Shown: one piece after another, positions 1 to 6,472 of the stretch
Layout of the letters: every line of letters starts with the position of its first letter
Position numbering within the stretch: the first letter of the stretch is position 1
Source: Lachnospiraceae bacterium
Lineage (GTDB): Bacteria; Bacillota_A; Clostridia; Lachnospirales; Lachnospiraceae
Direction of reading: 5' to 3'
DNA length: 6,472 nucleotides
NCBI GenBank assembly: GCA_017614185.1
Contig: JAGACI010000041.1
Coordinates: forward strand, 1 to 6,472
Made by a program: the position numbers and the translations under genes
The notes under the pieces: model-generated
What the model was told of the DNA's origin: nothing
The model's database searches: none
The model's input: the letters and a program-made list of their open reading frames with translations, nothing else

Positions 1-898
1 CTGCTGCCCTCAATGCCCTCTTCAAATAGCCGTCATTCTCATCGAGAAGTCTCTTTGACGTCTCAACGTCTTTGCCGCTTAAAATGGCCATTGCAGCCAG
101 TTTGACACTCATGTCACATTTCTTCAGATACTCTAAAGCCGCGTCTCTGTCAACATCGGTTAAATCACAGAGCATTCTGATTGATCTTTCGTGAAGTTTC
201 TTATTGGTAGCCTTAACATCAACCATTCTGTTACCGTAAACCTTGCCAAGTTTAATCATGGTGGCTGTGGTTATCATGTTAAGGACGAGTTTCTGAGCTG
301 TACCGGACTTCATTCTGGTGGAGCCGCTTATAACCTCGGGGCCGCATGCCACAGCTATACAGATATCACAGCATGTGTTAAAGTCCGTTTCCTTATTATT
401 ACATACGCCGACGGTAACTGCGCCAAGCTCCTTGGCATGCTTAAGAGCGCCTCTTACAAAAGCTGCACTTCCGCTTGCAGTTATACCGACTACGACATCG
501 TTTCTTCCTATATTATGTTCATCCATGAGAGCGCTTCCCGCTACCGGGTCGTCCTCGCATCCTTCTACCGCGGTTCTTAATGCCACATCGCCTCCTGCGA
601 TATAGCCCTGAACCATTGAAGGGTCTGTTCCGTAAGTAGGAGGACACTCCGAAGCATCAAGCACGCCTAATCTTCCGCTTGTACCTGCTCCTACGTAAAA
701 GAGTCTTCCGCCGTTCTTGATTCCTATATAAACAGCGTCGACCGCTTTGGCAATATCATCAATCTCTTTTTCTACTGCAGGGGCTACCTTCTTATCCTCT
801 GCGTTAATCATTTTAAGAATCCCGGTGGTGTCGCATTCATCAATGCTGACCGTATTCGGATTAATCCCCTCCGTTGTCAATGATCCGAGTTCTACCAT
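1..898 (-). CDS. murQ: N-acetylmuramic acid 6-phosphate etherase, C-terminus cut by window edge
   Basis: MurQ cleaves the D-lactyl ether of MurNAc-6-phosphate to give GlcNAc-6-phosphate and D-lactate, a cytoplasmic step in recycling or using peptidoglycan sugars. I translated 299 codons from ATG 898 to the edge with no stop; the family is about 300 residues, so only a few residues are missing. The SIS-type sugar-phosphate loop GAGTSGRLG is at about residues 70-78. The signature ASECPPT is at 82-88 and VEGCEDD at 111-117. E84 and E115 in these motifs match the two glutamates proposed as acid/base in E. coli MurQ. SGSTRMKSGTAQK at 191-203 is a further family hallmark. The start is supported by an AAAGGATAAGGA Shine-Dalgarno stretch directly upstream. 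No MurNAc transporter gene is visible; any partner lies to the left. The identification is secure. Confidence 0.96.
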   Translation of the reverse strand, partial: MVELGSLTTEGINPNTVSIDECDTTGILKMINAEDKKVAPAVEKEIDDIAKAVDAVYIGIKNGGRLFYVGAGTSGRLGVLDASECPPTYGTDPSMVQGYIAGGDVALRTAVEGCEDDPVAGSALMDEHNIGRNDVVVGITASGSAAFVRGALKHAKELGAVTVGVCNNKETDFNTCCDICIAVACGPEVISGSTRMKSGTAQKLVLNMITTATMIKLGKVYGNRMVDVKATNKKLHERSIRMLCDLTDVDRDAALEYLKKCDMSVKLAAMAILSGKDVETSKRLLDENDGYLKRALRAA

Positions 899-955
899 TC
901 CTTATCCTTTCACACTTATACTTTTCAAATATACATTTAATAATTTCCAACTATT

Positions 956-984
956 AGAATACAATCGTGAAAAGTCCTTGTCAA
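956..984 (-). promoter_or_regulatory. Predicted sigma-A promoter of murQ
   Basis: On the minus strand a perfect -35 TTGACA (979-984) is followed, after exactly 17 bp, by a -10 TATTCT (956-961, four of six matches to consensus). Transcription would start near 949, giving a leader of about 50 nt that ends in the murQ Shine-Dalgarno site. No obvious CcpA cre site or riboswitch was seen in this leader. The helicase gene ends 294 bp upstream on the same strand, so murQ most likely has its own transcript. Confidence 0.6.
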
Positions 985-1140
985 TAAAATATGTAACTTT
1001 ATTTCAGTGTCAGTGCCGCTTTTGAACTTTTTCTCCGAATTGACCGTCTTAGTTTTTTGAAACTTTACATGCATATTTTCCCCTGATTTTACGCTGATTT
1101 CCGTGTCATCTATTTGGGGCCGAAAATCAAGTAATCCCCC

Positions 1141-1161
1141 ATTTCCACATAGTTATCCACA
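1141..1161 (+). promoter_or_regulatory. Tandem DnaA-box-like sites between murQ and the helicase gene
   Basis: Positions 1153-1161 read TTATCCACA, identical to the classical high-affinity DnaA box. Positions 1141-1149 read ATTTCCACA, one mismatch from the degenerate consensus TTWTNCACA, in the same orientation with starts 12 bp apart. A third weak match may overlap 1162-1170. They lie in the intergenic DNA downstream of the helicase stop and roughly 155 bp or more upstream of the murQ promoter. No dnaA, dnaN, rpmH or other origin-flanking gene is present, so this is not claimed as oriC. DnaA binding is inferred from sequence match only. Confidence 0.4.
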
Positions 1162-1163
1162 TG

Positions 1164-1177
1164 TGACACAAGTGTCA
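1164..1177. repeat. Palindrome TGACAC-AA-GTGTCA, possible operator
   Basis: Six-base arms TGACAC (1164-1169) and GTGTCA (1172-1177) are perfect reverse complements separated by AA. The site lies 3 bp beyond the DnaA box and 16 bp beyond the helicase stop codon. It is not followed by a T-run on either strand, so it does not look like an intrinsic terminator. The same GTGTCA hexamer recurs in the same spacer at 1103-1108 and 1007-1012. A dimeric DNA-binding regulator could read such a site, but no regulator can be named. Confidence 0.35.
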
Positions 1178-1192
1178 AAACGAGCCTGACTT

Positions 1193-3589
1193 TTACGTCT
1201 TTCCTTCAAAATGAGTCCAGAAATCTCTTATCGACTCTTCGGCACTTGCAGGATTAACATTCTTTATGTCATCCCACTCCCTTGGGAAGAGACGCCTGTA
1301 GTCATAGTTTTTGAATCTGTTATCAAGAAGGGCCACTATACCTATATCATCCGCGGTTCTTATTACACGGCCTGCAGCCTGGAGTACCTTATTCATGCCC
1401 GGATACCTGTAGGCATAGTCAAAGCCGTTTTCACCGTGTGCTGAGAAAAAGTCCTTAAGAATACCCCTCTCTTTACATATCTGTGGAATACCCGGACCTA
1501 CGACGATTGAGCCGATAAGGCTGTCGCCCTTTAAGTCAATGCCCTCGGAAAAGATTCCGCCAAGGACACAAAAGCCTATAAGTGTTTTAGATGATTCTCC
1601 TTCGGGAGAAGTTTCAAACATTGAGAGGAATCGCTCCCTGTCCTCTTCCTTCATTACATTCTCCTGAATAACACATTCCGTATTCTCCATAAACGGAAGC
1701 TCGGAAAGTTCAAAAGCATCAAAAACCGACGTTAAGAATGCATGTGAAGGGAAGAATACCATATAGTTTCCCTTTTTACATGAGGTAACGCTTCTTATAT
1801 ATGAAGCGATATTTGCGTACTGGGTTTCGGAGCGTTCGGTATAAAGCGTGCTTACGCCTTCTCCAATAAATACCCCTCTCTTTGCCGGATCAAAGATTGA
1901 CTGGGCGTAAACCTCATAATCCTCCTCACTTCCGCCAAGCAGCTTCTTATAATACTGAATCGGAAGAAAGGTTGCCGAAAAGAGGATACTGCTTCGTCCC
2001 CTGTCCATACATCTGCCAAGGAGCTTGGCGGGATTAACACAGTAAAGTTTCAGGAAGAAGTCCCCATTTCCGGCCATATCTGTATATATGACATAGTTGT
2101 CATCTATCTCTTCATAGATGCCAAGGAAATGAGAAATGTCAAAATAAAGCTGAAGGAACGCTTCATCATCAGGAGTCTGAAGTTTCTCGTCAAGATAAGC
2201 GTTATATGCAAGATAAAGGTTTTGCACATAACCGACAAACGTGTTGATTTCAACCCCTATGCTTTGCTTATCCATCATCTTTTTGAGTTTCAAAAGTTCC
2301 GAATTACATTTGTCTATCCACTTGTTGATTCTTTTTACGAATCTGTTCTCTGCGGGCAACGGACCTTCTTTGAGAATTCTTCTTACCGACAGAAAGTTTT
2401 CCTTAACAAGGATAGCGGAGTACATATCCCTTCCCCTCTCCAAAAGGTTATGGGCCTCGTCGATAAGAAAGACATAGTTTTTGCCCGTTGCACCGTCTGC
2501 AAAGAATCTCTTCAGATAAACATGAGGATCAAAAACGTAATTGTAGTCACAGACTATAGCGTCTGCAAAAAGTGATGCATCAAGGCCGAGTTCAAATGGG
2601 CATACCATATGTTTCTCGGCATACCCGGCTATTGTCTCTCTTCTTAAGTCTTCTTCATTTGTAAGAAGGTCATAAAGTGCTTCATTTACTCTGTCGAAAT
2701 GCCCCTTTGCATAGGGGCATGCAACAGGATTACAATCGCAGGTCTCATTTGCGCAGACTTTCTCCTTCGCCGTTATCTGAAGGCTCTTATATGAAAGTCC
2801 GCCTTGTCTTAATATGTCAAAGGCATTTACGGCAACAGCTCCCGTGACGGTCTTGGCCGTTAAGTAGAAAAGCTTATCGCACATGCCTCTGTTTCCCGAA
2901 AGAATTGTAGGATAGATTGTGGCAAGAGTTTTTCCCACTCCGGTCGGAGCCTGAATGAAGAGTTTCTTCTTATGATAGATGGTCTTATAGACATTCTCCA
3001 TAAGTTCCTTCTGGCCATCCCTGTATTCATAGGGAAATTTAAGGCCTTCAAGGGACTCATTTCTCTTAATCTGCCAGGCAACCGAGTAATCGGTCCAGCG
3101 CTTGTACTCAGTCATCACGCCTTCAAACCACTCGGTGATTTCCTTAGCAGTAAGTTCTTCATAAAAGTAGCGAATCTCTTCCGTATCGATATTGCAGTAG
3201 GTCATTCTGACCTTGATTTCGCTTAAGTCATTCTGTGTAAGATAAATATATGCATAGCATTTAGCCTGGGCTAGATGCTCAGGTTTGGGGGCGCGGATAT
3301 TCTTCAAATCCCTGTAGGTACCTTTGATTTCATCAATTACGACACCCGTGTCATTTGTTATGATTCCGTCTGCTCTTCCGTCAAGTTTAAGGCTGTAATC
3401 ACCGAAATCTTTGACAAAACTAAGAGGCACCTCGGCTTCATAATCATTGCCCGCCCTCTTTTGAATAAGTCTGTGGATTCGTCCGCCCTCGAGCATTGCA
3501 TCGGCAGGTGCACCGGCTATGGTATTGTCAATATCACCGTTTCTAAAGAGGAATTCAACCATCCCCCTTACTGATATCTGTATCTCCAT
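1193..3589 (-). CDS. XPD/DinG-type DNA helicase with N-terminal PD-(D/E)XK nuclease domain
   Basis: This is a predicted ATP-dependent 5'-3' DNA helicase of the Rad3/XPD/DinG group fused to a RecB/Cas4-like nuclease, probably acting in DNA repair or processing. The ATG at 3589 is chosen (798 residues) because GGGAGG lies 8 nt upstream; a GTG three codons earlier abuts that site and is unlikely. Nuclease motifs are LDGRADG (D74), VIDEIKGT (E87, K89) and QxxxY (Q108, Y112). Helicase motifs are Walker A APTGVGKT (214-221, K220), DEAH (377-380), SAT (538-540), GGIFSEGIDLKG (677-688) and QAAGRVIR (737-744). Cysteines at 279, 284, 286, 291 and 330 sit where XPD-like enzymes bind a 4Fe-4S cluster; which four are ligands is not certain. 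All key residues appear intact. The family assignment is firm; the exact cellular role is not known. Confidence 0.93.
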   Translation of the reverse strand: MEIQISVRGMVEFLFRNGDIDNTIAGAPADAMLEGGRIHRLIQKRAGNDYEAEVPLSFVKDFGDYSLKLDGRADGIITNDTGVVIDEIKGTYRDLKNIRAPKPEHLAQAKCYAYIYLTQNDLSEIKVRMTYCNIDTEEIRYFYEELTAKEITEWFEGVMTEYKRWTDYSVAWQIKRNESLEGLKFPYEYRDGQKELMENVYKTIYHKKKLFIQAPTGVGKTLATIYPTILSGNRGMCDKLFYLTAKTVTGAVAVNAFDILRQGGLSYKSLQITAKEKVCANETCDCNPVACPYAKGHFDRVNEALYDLLTNEEDLRRETIAGYAEKHMVCPFELGLDASLFADAIVCDYNYVFDPHVYLKRFFADGATGKNYVFLIDEAHNLLERGRDMYSAILVKENFLSVRRILKEGPLPAENRFVKRINKWIDKCNSELLKLKKMMDKQSIGVEINTFVGYVQNLYLAYNAYLDEKLQTPDDEAFLQLYFDISHFLGIYEEIDDNYVIYTDMAGNGDFFLKLYCVNPAKLLGRCMDRGRSSILFSATFLPIQYYKKLLGGSEEDYEVYAQSIFDPAKRGVFIGEGVSTLYTERSETQYANIASYIRSVTSCKKGNYMVFFPSHAFLTSVFDAFELSELPFMENTECVIQENVMKEEDRERFLSMFETSPEGESSKTLIGFCVLGGIFSEGIDLKGDSLIGSIVVGPGIPQICKERGILKDFFSAHGENGFDYAYRYPGMNKVLQAAGRVIRTADDIGIVALLDNRFKNYDYRRLFPREWDDIKNVNPASAEESIRDFWTHFEGKT

Positions 3590-3641
3590 ATGGCACACCT
3601 CCCTTCATAGTTGTATTTATCATGTCAAAACCACAATATAT

Positions 3642-3650
3642 AGTATAGCA
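3642..3650 (-). promoter_or_regulatory. Extended -10 promoter of the helicase gene
   Basis: Minus-strand reading gives TGC followed by TATACT, an extended -10 element (TGnTATAAT-like, -10 hexamer at 3642-3647). The -35 position, 17 bp upstream, is poor (TGTACC), as is common for extended -10 promoters. The transcript would begin about 45 nt before the ATG at 3589. A TTGACA also occurs at about 3623-3628 on this strand, but it has no -10 partner before the Shine-Dalgarno site. Confidence 0.45.
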
Positions 3651-3696
3651 TAATACGCGTTTCTGGTACATATGTTCGAAATATTTTTACATAACG

Positions 3697-3727
3697 AAAA
3701 AACCGGATTCAAACGAATCCGGCTTTT
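3697..3727 (-). terminator. Intrinsic terminator of the HPr-like gene
   Basis: On the minus strand a stem CCGGATTC / GAATCCGG (3715-3722 with 3703-3710) closes a GTTT loop and is followed at once by six T residues (3702-3697). A G-U pair and A-T pairs can lengthen the stem at its base. It lies about 25 bp after the stop codon of the HPr-like gene and before the helicase promoter, so it should separate the two transcripts. Confidence 0.9.
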
Positions 3728-3752
3728 CAATCCTTACATATTCAATTTGCAA

Positions 3753-3980
3753 TTAGCATGCTACCGCATAATTACGGAGCATTTCGTCGAAAGCTTTGTT
3801 AAAACCAAAGCATGTTACGGTAAGATCTTTAGTAAAATCTAAGCCCATAACGCCTAAAATGGACTTTGCATCAACGATGTACCTGTTGTAAGCAATGTCG
3901 ATGTCAAAGTCACAGTGTCTTGCAACCTCAACGAAGTGTCTTGCTTCGTTAGGGGTAAGACGAATCTGAAACTTCTTCAT
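3753..3980 (-). CDS. HPr/Crh-like protein lacking the phosphorylatable histidine
   Basis: This small cytoplasmic protein (75 residues) has the HPr fold signature. The segment around residues 24-49, with VDAKSILGVMGL at 36-47, aligns without gaps to the HPr stretch that contains KSIMGVM. S40 occupies the position of regulatory Ser46. The histidine that carries phosphate from Enzyme I (His15) is replaced by T9, and Arg17 by N11, so it cannot act as a normal PTS phosphocarrier. It resembles Bacillus Crh in this respect, although Crh has Gln at that site. The likely role is regulatory, possibly through HPr kinase and CcpA, but this is inference. The ATG at 3980 is chosen because an AGAGGG site lies about 8 nt upstream. 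An in-frame ATG at 4070 sits inside the leader hairpin, near the predicted transcript start, and lacks a ribosome site. The gene has its own promoter and terminator, so it is monocistronic, and it is divergent from asnA. Confidence 0.85.
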   Translation of the reverse strand: MKKFQIRLTPNEARHFVEVARHCDFDIDIAYNRYIVDAKSILGVMGLDFTKDLTVTCFGFNKAFDEMLRNYAVAC

Positions 3981-4008
3981 TATAATGACCCTCTTAGAAA
4001 TATACTTA

Positions 4009-4030
4009 TTTATCGTCCCTACTCGATAAA
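4009..4030 (-). repeat. Inverted repeat in the leader of the HPr-like gene (promoter-distal)
   Basis: Perfect 7-base arms TTTATCG and CGATAAA flank an 8-base loop that reads AGTAGGGA in the transcribed (minus) orientation. It lies about 30-50 nt before the start codon, in the predicted 5' untranslated region. The loop carries a GGGA, so it could present a decoy Shine-Dalgarno or a protein-binding loop. No known riboswitch class is recognised. Confidence 0.4.
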
Positions 4031-4051
4031 AAGTACCACTACTACCTACAA

Positions 4052-4072
4052 TCATGAAACAATCTTTCATGA
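4052..4072 (-). repeat. Inverted repeat at the 5' end of the HPr-like transcript
   Basis: Perfect 8-base arms TCATGAAA and TTTCATGA enclose a 5-base centre. The predicted transcription start is near 4074, so the element either folds as a hairpin at the very 5' end of the mRNA, a position that can stabilise transcripts, or works as a DNA operator overlapping the start site. No T-run follows it, so it is not a terminator. Confidence 0.5.
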
Positions 4073-4080
4073 CTGCGTTT

Positions 4081-4109
4081 ATTATAATAGAAAAAAACTA
4101 TAAAATCAA
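4081..4109 (-). promoter_or_regulatory. Predicted sigma-A promoter of the HPr-like gene
   Basis: The minus strand has a perfect -10 TATAAT (4081-4086) and a -35 TTGATT (4104-4109, four of six matches) with a 17-bp spacer. Transcription would start near 4074, leaving a leader of about 94 nt that holds the two inverted repeats at 4052-4072 and 4009-4030. It is back to back with the asnA promoter, the two -35 elements being about 22 bp apart. Confidence 0.65.
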
Positions 4110-4131
4110 TCGTCATTTTATTAAATTTTTG

Positions 4132-4161
4132 TTGCCAAATTGTTTCGAATGGGTTTACTAT
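4132..4161 (+). promoter_or_regulatory. Predicted promoter of asnA
   Basis: A -35 TTGCCA (4132-4137, five of six) and a -10 TACTAT (4156-4161, four of six) are spaced by 18 bp. The transcript would begin near 4168, leaving a leader of about 25 nt. This is far too short for a T-box leader, which controls asparagine genes in some Firmicutes; none is visible here. Confidence 0.45.
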
Positions 4162-4192
4162 TAACAATAAATGCTATTACGAGGTGTACAAA

Positions 4193-5203
4193 ATGGACAA
4201 ACAATTGATACCTGCAGGCTATGAATCTGCACTGGATTTACATGCCACACAGGTCGCCATCAAAACCGTTAAGGACATATTCCAGGATCTTTTGGCGGAA
4301 AGACTCAACCTCTTACGCGTATCTGCGCCTCTTTTCGTTGATCCTAAGTCAGGACTTAACGATAATTTGAACGGATACGAGAGACCTGTCAGCTTTGATA
4401 TTTTGCACGAACAGGGTAAAGAGGCTGAAATTGTTCAGTCCCTTGCGAAATGGAAAAGATATGCTTTAAAGAAATACGGTTTCAAGGTAGGCGAAGGCCT
4501 TTACACCGATATGAGTGCCGTAAGACGTGATGAGGAGCCCGACAACATCCACTCAATCTATGTTGACCAGTGGGACTGGGAGAAAATCATCACCAAAGAG
4601 CAGCGTAATCTCGATACCCTTAAGGAAGTTGTAAAAGAGGTTTACAAAGTTCTTCGTAAAACCGAGAAGTACATGGGCATCGAATATGACTATATCGAAG
4701 AGATTCTTCCCAAGGATATCTTCTTTATCACCACTCAGGAGCTTGAGGACATGTTCCCCGACAATACTCCCAAGGAGCGTGAGTATCACATCGCCAAGGC
4801 TAAGGGCGCCGTATGCATCATGCAGATTGGTGATTTACTTGAATCAGGCGAGCGCCATGACGGAAGAGCTCCCGACTATGATGACTGGGCATTAAACGCA
4901 GATATCGTTGTTTACTACCCCGTTCTCGACATTGCTTTGGAACTTTCATCAATGGGAATCAGAGTTGACGAGAAGTCACTTGCCGAGCAGCTTAAGAAAG
5001 CCGGATGTGAAGAGAGAGCTGAGCTTCCTTTCCAGAAAGCTATTCTTAACAAAGAACTGCCCTATACCATCGGTGGAGGTATCGGACAGTCCAGAATTTG
5101 TATGTTCTTCTTAAGAAAAGCTCACATCGCAGAGGTTCAAAGTTCACTCTGGCCCGATGATCAGCTTGAAGAGCTGGCAAAACGCGGTATCCACACTCTC
5201 TAA
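4193..5203 (+). CDS. asnA: Aspartate-ammonia ligase (ammonia-dependent asparagine synthetase)
   Basis: AsnA makes L-asparagine from L-aspartate, ammonia and ATP through an aspartyl-AMP intermediate. It is a cytoplasmic enzyme with a class II aminoacyl-tRNA synthetase-like fold. The 336 residues compare well with the 330 of the E. coli enzyme. Visible family blocks are [14 protein letters not shown] (55-68), SLAKWKR (83-89), GEGLYTDM (100-107), [11 protein letters not shown] (120-130), [12 protein letters not shown] (221-232), [10 protein letters not shown] (250-259) and the ATP-site block [10 protein letters not shown] (292-301). The ATG at 4193 is preceded by GAGGTG 8 nt upstream; an in-frame GTG at 4184 is part of that ribosome site, so it is rejected. 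The stop codon overlaps that of the convergent HAD-CPBP gene by four bases. The identification is secure. Confidence 0.97.
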   Translation: MDKQLIPAGYESALDLHATQVAIKTVKDIFQDLLAERLNLLRVSAPLFVDPKSGLNDNLNGYERPVSFDILHEQGKEAEIVQSLAKWKRYALKKYGFKVGEGLYTDMSAVRRDEEPDNIHSIYVDQWDWEKIITKEQRNLDTLKEVVKEVYKVLRKTEKYMGIEYDYIEEILPKDIFFITTQELEDMFPDNTPKEREYHIAKAKGAVCIMQIGDLLESGERHDGRAPDYDDWALNADIVVYYPVLDIALELSSMGIRVDEKSLAEQLKKAGCEERAELPFQKAILNKELPYTIGGGIGQSRICMFFLRKAHIAEVQSSLWPDDQLEELAKRGIHTL

Positions 5204-6472
5204 AACAAAGCACGGTTCTTTTTTTCAAGAATCAAGGCTGCTGTAAGAGCAAGTGCAAATACCGAGAGGAATATGACACATGCCAAAGGATTAAGGCACC
5301 ATATTCCGAATATCAATGAATTTGAAAGCGCGAAGCCTGCGAGGTTGATGATTCCGTGAAGAATCACACTCCATATAAGGCTTCCGCTTTTTTGATATAC
5401 AACTGCAAGAAGTATTCCTCCAAGGAATCCGTAAATTCCCTGAACCACATTTCCGTGGTACATTCCAAAAAAGATTGCAGAAACGACTGCAGCAACGGTT
5501 ACAGAATAGAATCTCTTAAGTCTGTTATAAAGAATACCTCTGAATACAAGTTCCTCTGCAATCGGTGCAAAGATGCCGTACAAAACGGCGCCTTCGATTA
5601 TTCCTACACTGTTCTGAATTTCAGAAACCTGATTAAAGCCGGGTGAAGCCGATGTTAATCCTGTTAAGAAGAGCAGCACATTGATTCCAAGGCTAAAGCA
5701 CACGCCAAAAAGAATCATAAGGATTAACTGAAGCCATCCAAAAAGGTTATTCCTGTATATAGGATCCGCTCCCCTTTGGTTATTGGCATTCTTAAAGCGG
5801 TATGAGTATCTTGCGGATACCAATTCTCTCCTTCCGTAAACCACATACATCACTATTGCCATAACCGCAAAGGCAAAACACCTTACCCAGGGATTATTCA
5901 TTCCAAAAGCTGTGTATCCGGCGATACGAAGGAGGTTTGAACCAAGATAGTATATGACTATCGGCAAGAGCACATCATATAGTATGACGGGTAAAACGTT
6001 CGCTCTTTCTGACACATCTGTCGTAATTTTGGCTGTTATTTTGTTTTCACGACCGCGCAAAAGCAGATTTTCCAGCTCTTTTGCGGAAAAAACAATATAA
6101 TCTGCTCCGGCGGCTTTTAATTCCTCCAGAAAAGTGACATCATAGACAATTGCAACGCTGGAAAGCCCATGAGTCTTGGCTCCGAGGATATCAAACTTCC
6201 TGTCTCCAATCATGACAGTATTGTCATAATCAATTTCGCTGCCATTAAATAACAGGCGTAACGCTTTCTCCATTACATCGTTCTTTTCAACGAGTCCTTC
6301 TTCCTCTATAGCACCCACAATGACGTCAAAATACTTCTCAACGCCAAACTTTTTAAGTACGATATGCACCATATCATCAGGCTTGCTGGATGCTACCGCG
6401 AACTTGGCTCCGCTTCTTTTTAAAGCCTTAAGCATATGCTTGACTCCGGGGAAGAGGGAGTTTTCAAAAATA
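5200..6472 (-). CDS. HAD hydrolase fused to CPBP intramembrane protease, N-terminus beyond window
   Basis: A single open frame runs from the right edge to the TAG at 5200 (about 423 codons); the start lies outside, because HAD-like residues ([12 protein letters not shown]) continue upstream of the first visible Met at 6435. Numbering from that Met, residues 1-125 are a phosphoglycolate phosphatase-like HAD domain: motif II VASSKP (S16), motif III K51, motif [10 protein letters not shown] (D78, D82). Motif I with the nucleophile Asp should be off-window. After a polar linker (about 127-147) come some eight hydrophobic segments with the CPBP/Abi signature: EELVFR (E294, E295, R299), H327 in FFGMYH and HGIIN (H360, N364). 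The HAD part should face the cytoplasm and the protease part lie in the membrane. Substrates are unknown. Both domain calls are strong; their joint function is not known. No terminator is seen after it. Confidence 0.88.
   Translation of the reverse strand, partial: IFENSLFPGVKHMLKALKRSGAKFAVASSKPDDMVHIVLKKFGVEKYFDVIVGAIEEEGLVEKNDVMEKALRLLFNGSEIDYDNTVMIGDRKFDILGAKTHGLSSVAIVYDVTFLEELKAAGADYIVFSAKELENLLLRGRENKITAKITTDVSERANVLPVILYDVLLPIVIYYLGSNLLRIAGYTAFGMNNPWVRCFAFAVMAIVMYVVYGRRELVSARYSYRFKNANNQRGADPIYRNNLFGWLQLILMILFGVCFSLGINVLLFLTGLTSASPGFNQVSEIQNSVGIIEGAVLYGIFAPIAEELVFRGILYNRLKRFYSVTVAAVVSAIFFGMYHGNVVQGIYGFLGGILLAVVYQKSGSLIWSVILHGIINLAGFALSNSLIFGIWCLNPLACVIFLSVFALALTAALILEKKNRALF

Noticed and set aside
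101..120. TGACA-CTCA-TGTCA inverted repeat inside murQ, similar to the intergenic palindrome
   Set aside because: It lies in conserved coding sequence, has only five-base arms and a different centre, so it is best explained by chance.
191..580. Plus-strand open frame antisense to murQ
   Set aside because: It is a shadow of the well-supported murQ frame; its translation shows no domain and has no credible ribosome site.
937..1074. Minus-strand 45-codon ORF with an AGGGG sequence just before its ATG
   Set aside because: The murQ promoter (TTGACA/TATTCT) lies inside it, its composition is lysine-rich and AT-driven without a recognisable domain, and no promoter for it is evident. It is probably chance, though conservation in relatives could revive it.
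1110..1142. TGGGG/CCCCA arms downstream of the helicase as a terminator
   Set aside because: The arms are only five bases with a loop of about 17 bases and no T-run follows, so it does not meet the pattern of an intrinsic terminator.
2129..2575. Plus-strand 148-codon open frame inside the helicase gene
   Set aside because: It is antisense to conserved helicase coding sequence and has no recognisable protein signature.
3981..4070. N-terminal extension of the HPr-like protein to an ATG at 4070
   Set aside because: The added 30 residues do not match HPr, the ATG lies inside a perfect hairpin only a few bases from the predicted transcript start, and a proper Shine-Dalgarno site precedes the ATG at 3980 instead.
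5211..5232. Weak hairpin GGTTCTT/AAGAATC at the asnA end as a terminator
   Set aside because: The stem is short and AT-rich, with a G-U pair or mismatch depending on strand, and no T-run follows it.

Overview
The window looks like a chromosomal segment of a low- to mid-GC Firmicute, most likely a Clostridia/Lachnospiraceae-type bacterium. This is inferred from the protein families: a short HPr-like protein without the phosphorylatable histidine, a clostridial-style nuclease-helicase, MurQ and AsnA. It also fits the purine-rich Shine-Dalgarno sites and the AT-rich intergenic DNA. No rRNA, tRNA, IS element, integrase or CRISPR array was seen.

Layout, left to right. (1) Positions 1-898, minus strand: murQ, the N-acetylmuramic acid 6-phosphate etherase, lacking only its extreme C-terminus at the window edge. 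(2) Positions 899-1192: a 294-bp intergenic region with a good sigma-A-type promoter for murQ, a perfect DnaA box with a second near-match beside it, and a TGACAC/GTGTCA palindrome. (3) Positions 1193-3589, minus strand: a large XPD/DinG-type superfamily 2 helicase with an N-terminal PD-(D/E)XK nuclease domain, behind an extended -10 promoter. (4) Positions 3753-3980, minus strand: a 75-residue HPr-like protein that keeps the regulatory serine region but has lost the catalytic histidine. It is followed by a strong intrinsic terminator and preceded by a 94-nt leader containing two perfect inverted repeats. (5) Positions 4193-5203, plus strand: asnA, the ammonia-dependent asparagine synthetase, divergent from the HPr-like gene. 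(6) Positions 5200-6472, minus strand: an open-ended gene encoding a HAD phosphatase domain fused in frame to a CPBP (CAAX protease/bacteriocin-processing) intramembrane protease. Its stop codon overlaps the asnA stop on the opposite strand.

The genes do not form one pathway. Each has its own promoter or orientation, so this reads as mostly core genome: cell-wall sugar recycling, DNA repair, asparagine synthesis and a PTS-related regulator. The most unusual items are the HAD-CPBP fusion, the His-less HPr-like protein with its structured leader, and the DnaA-box/palindrome cluster upstream of murQ. I found no clear sign of a new defence or mobile system.
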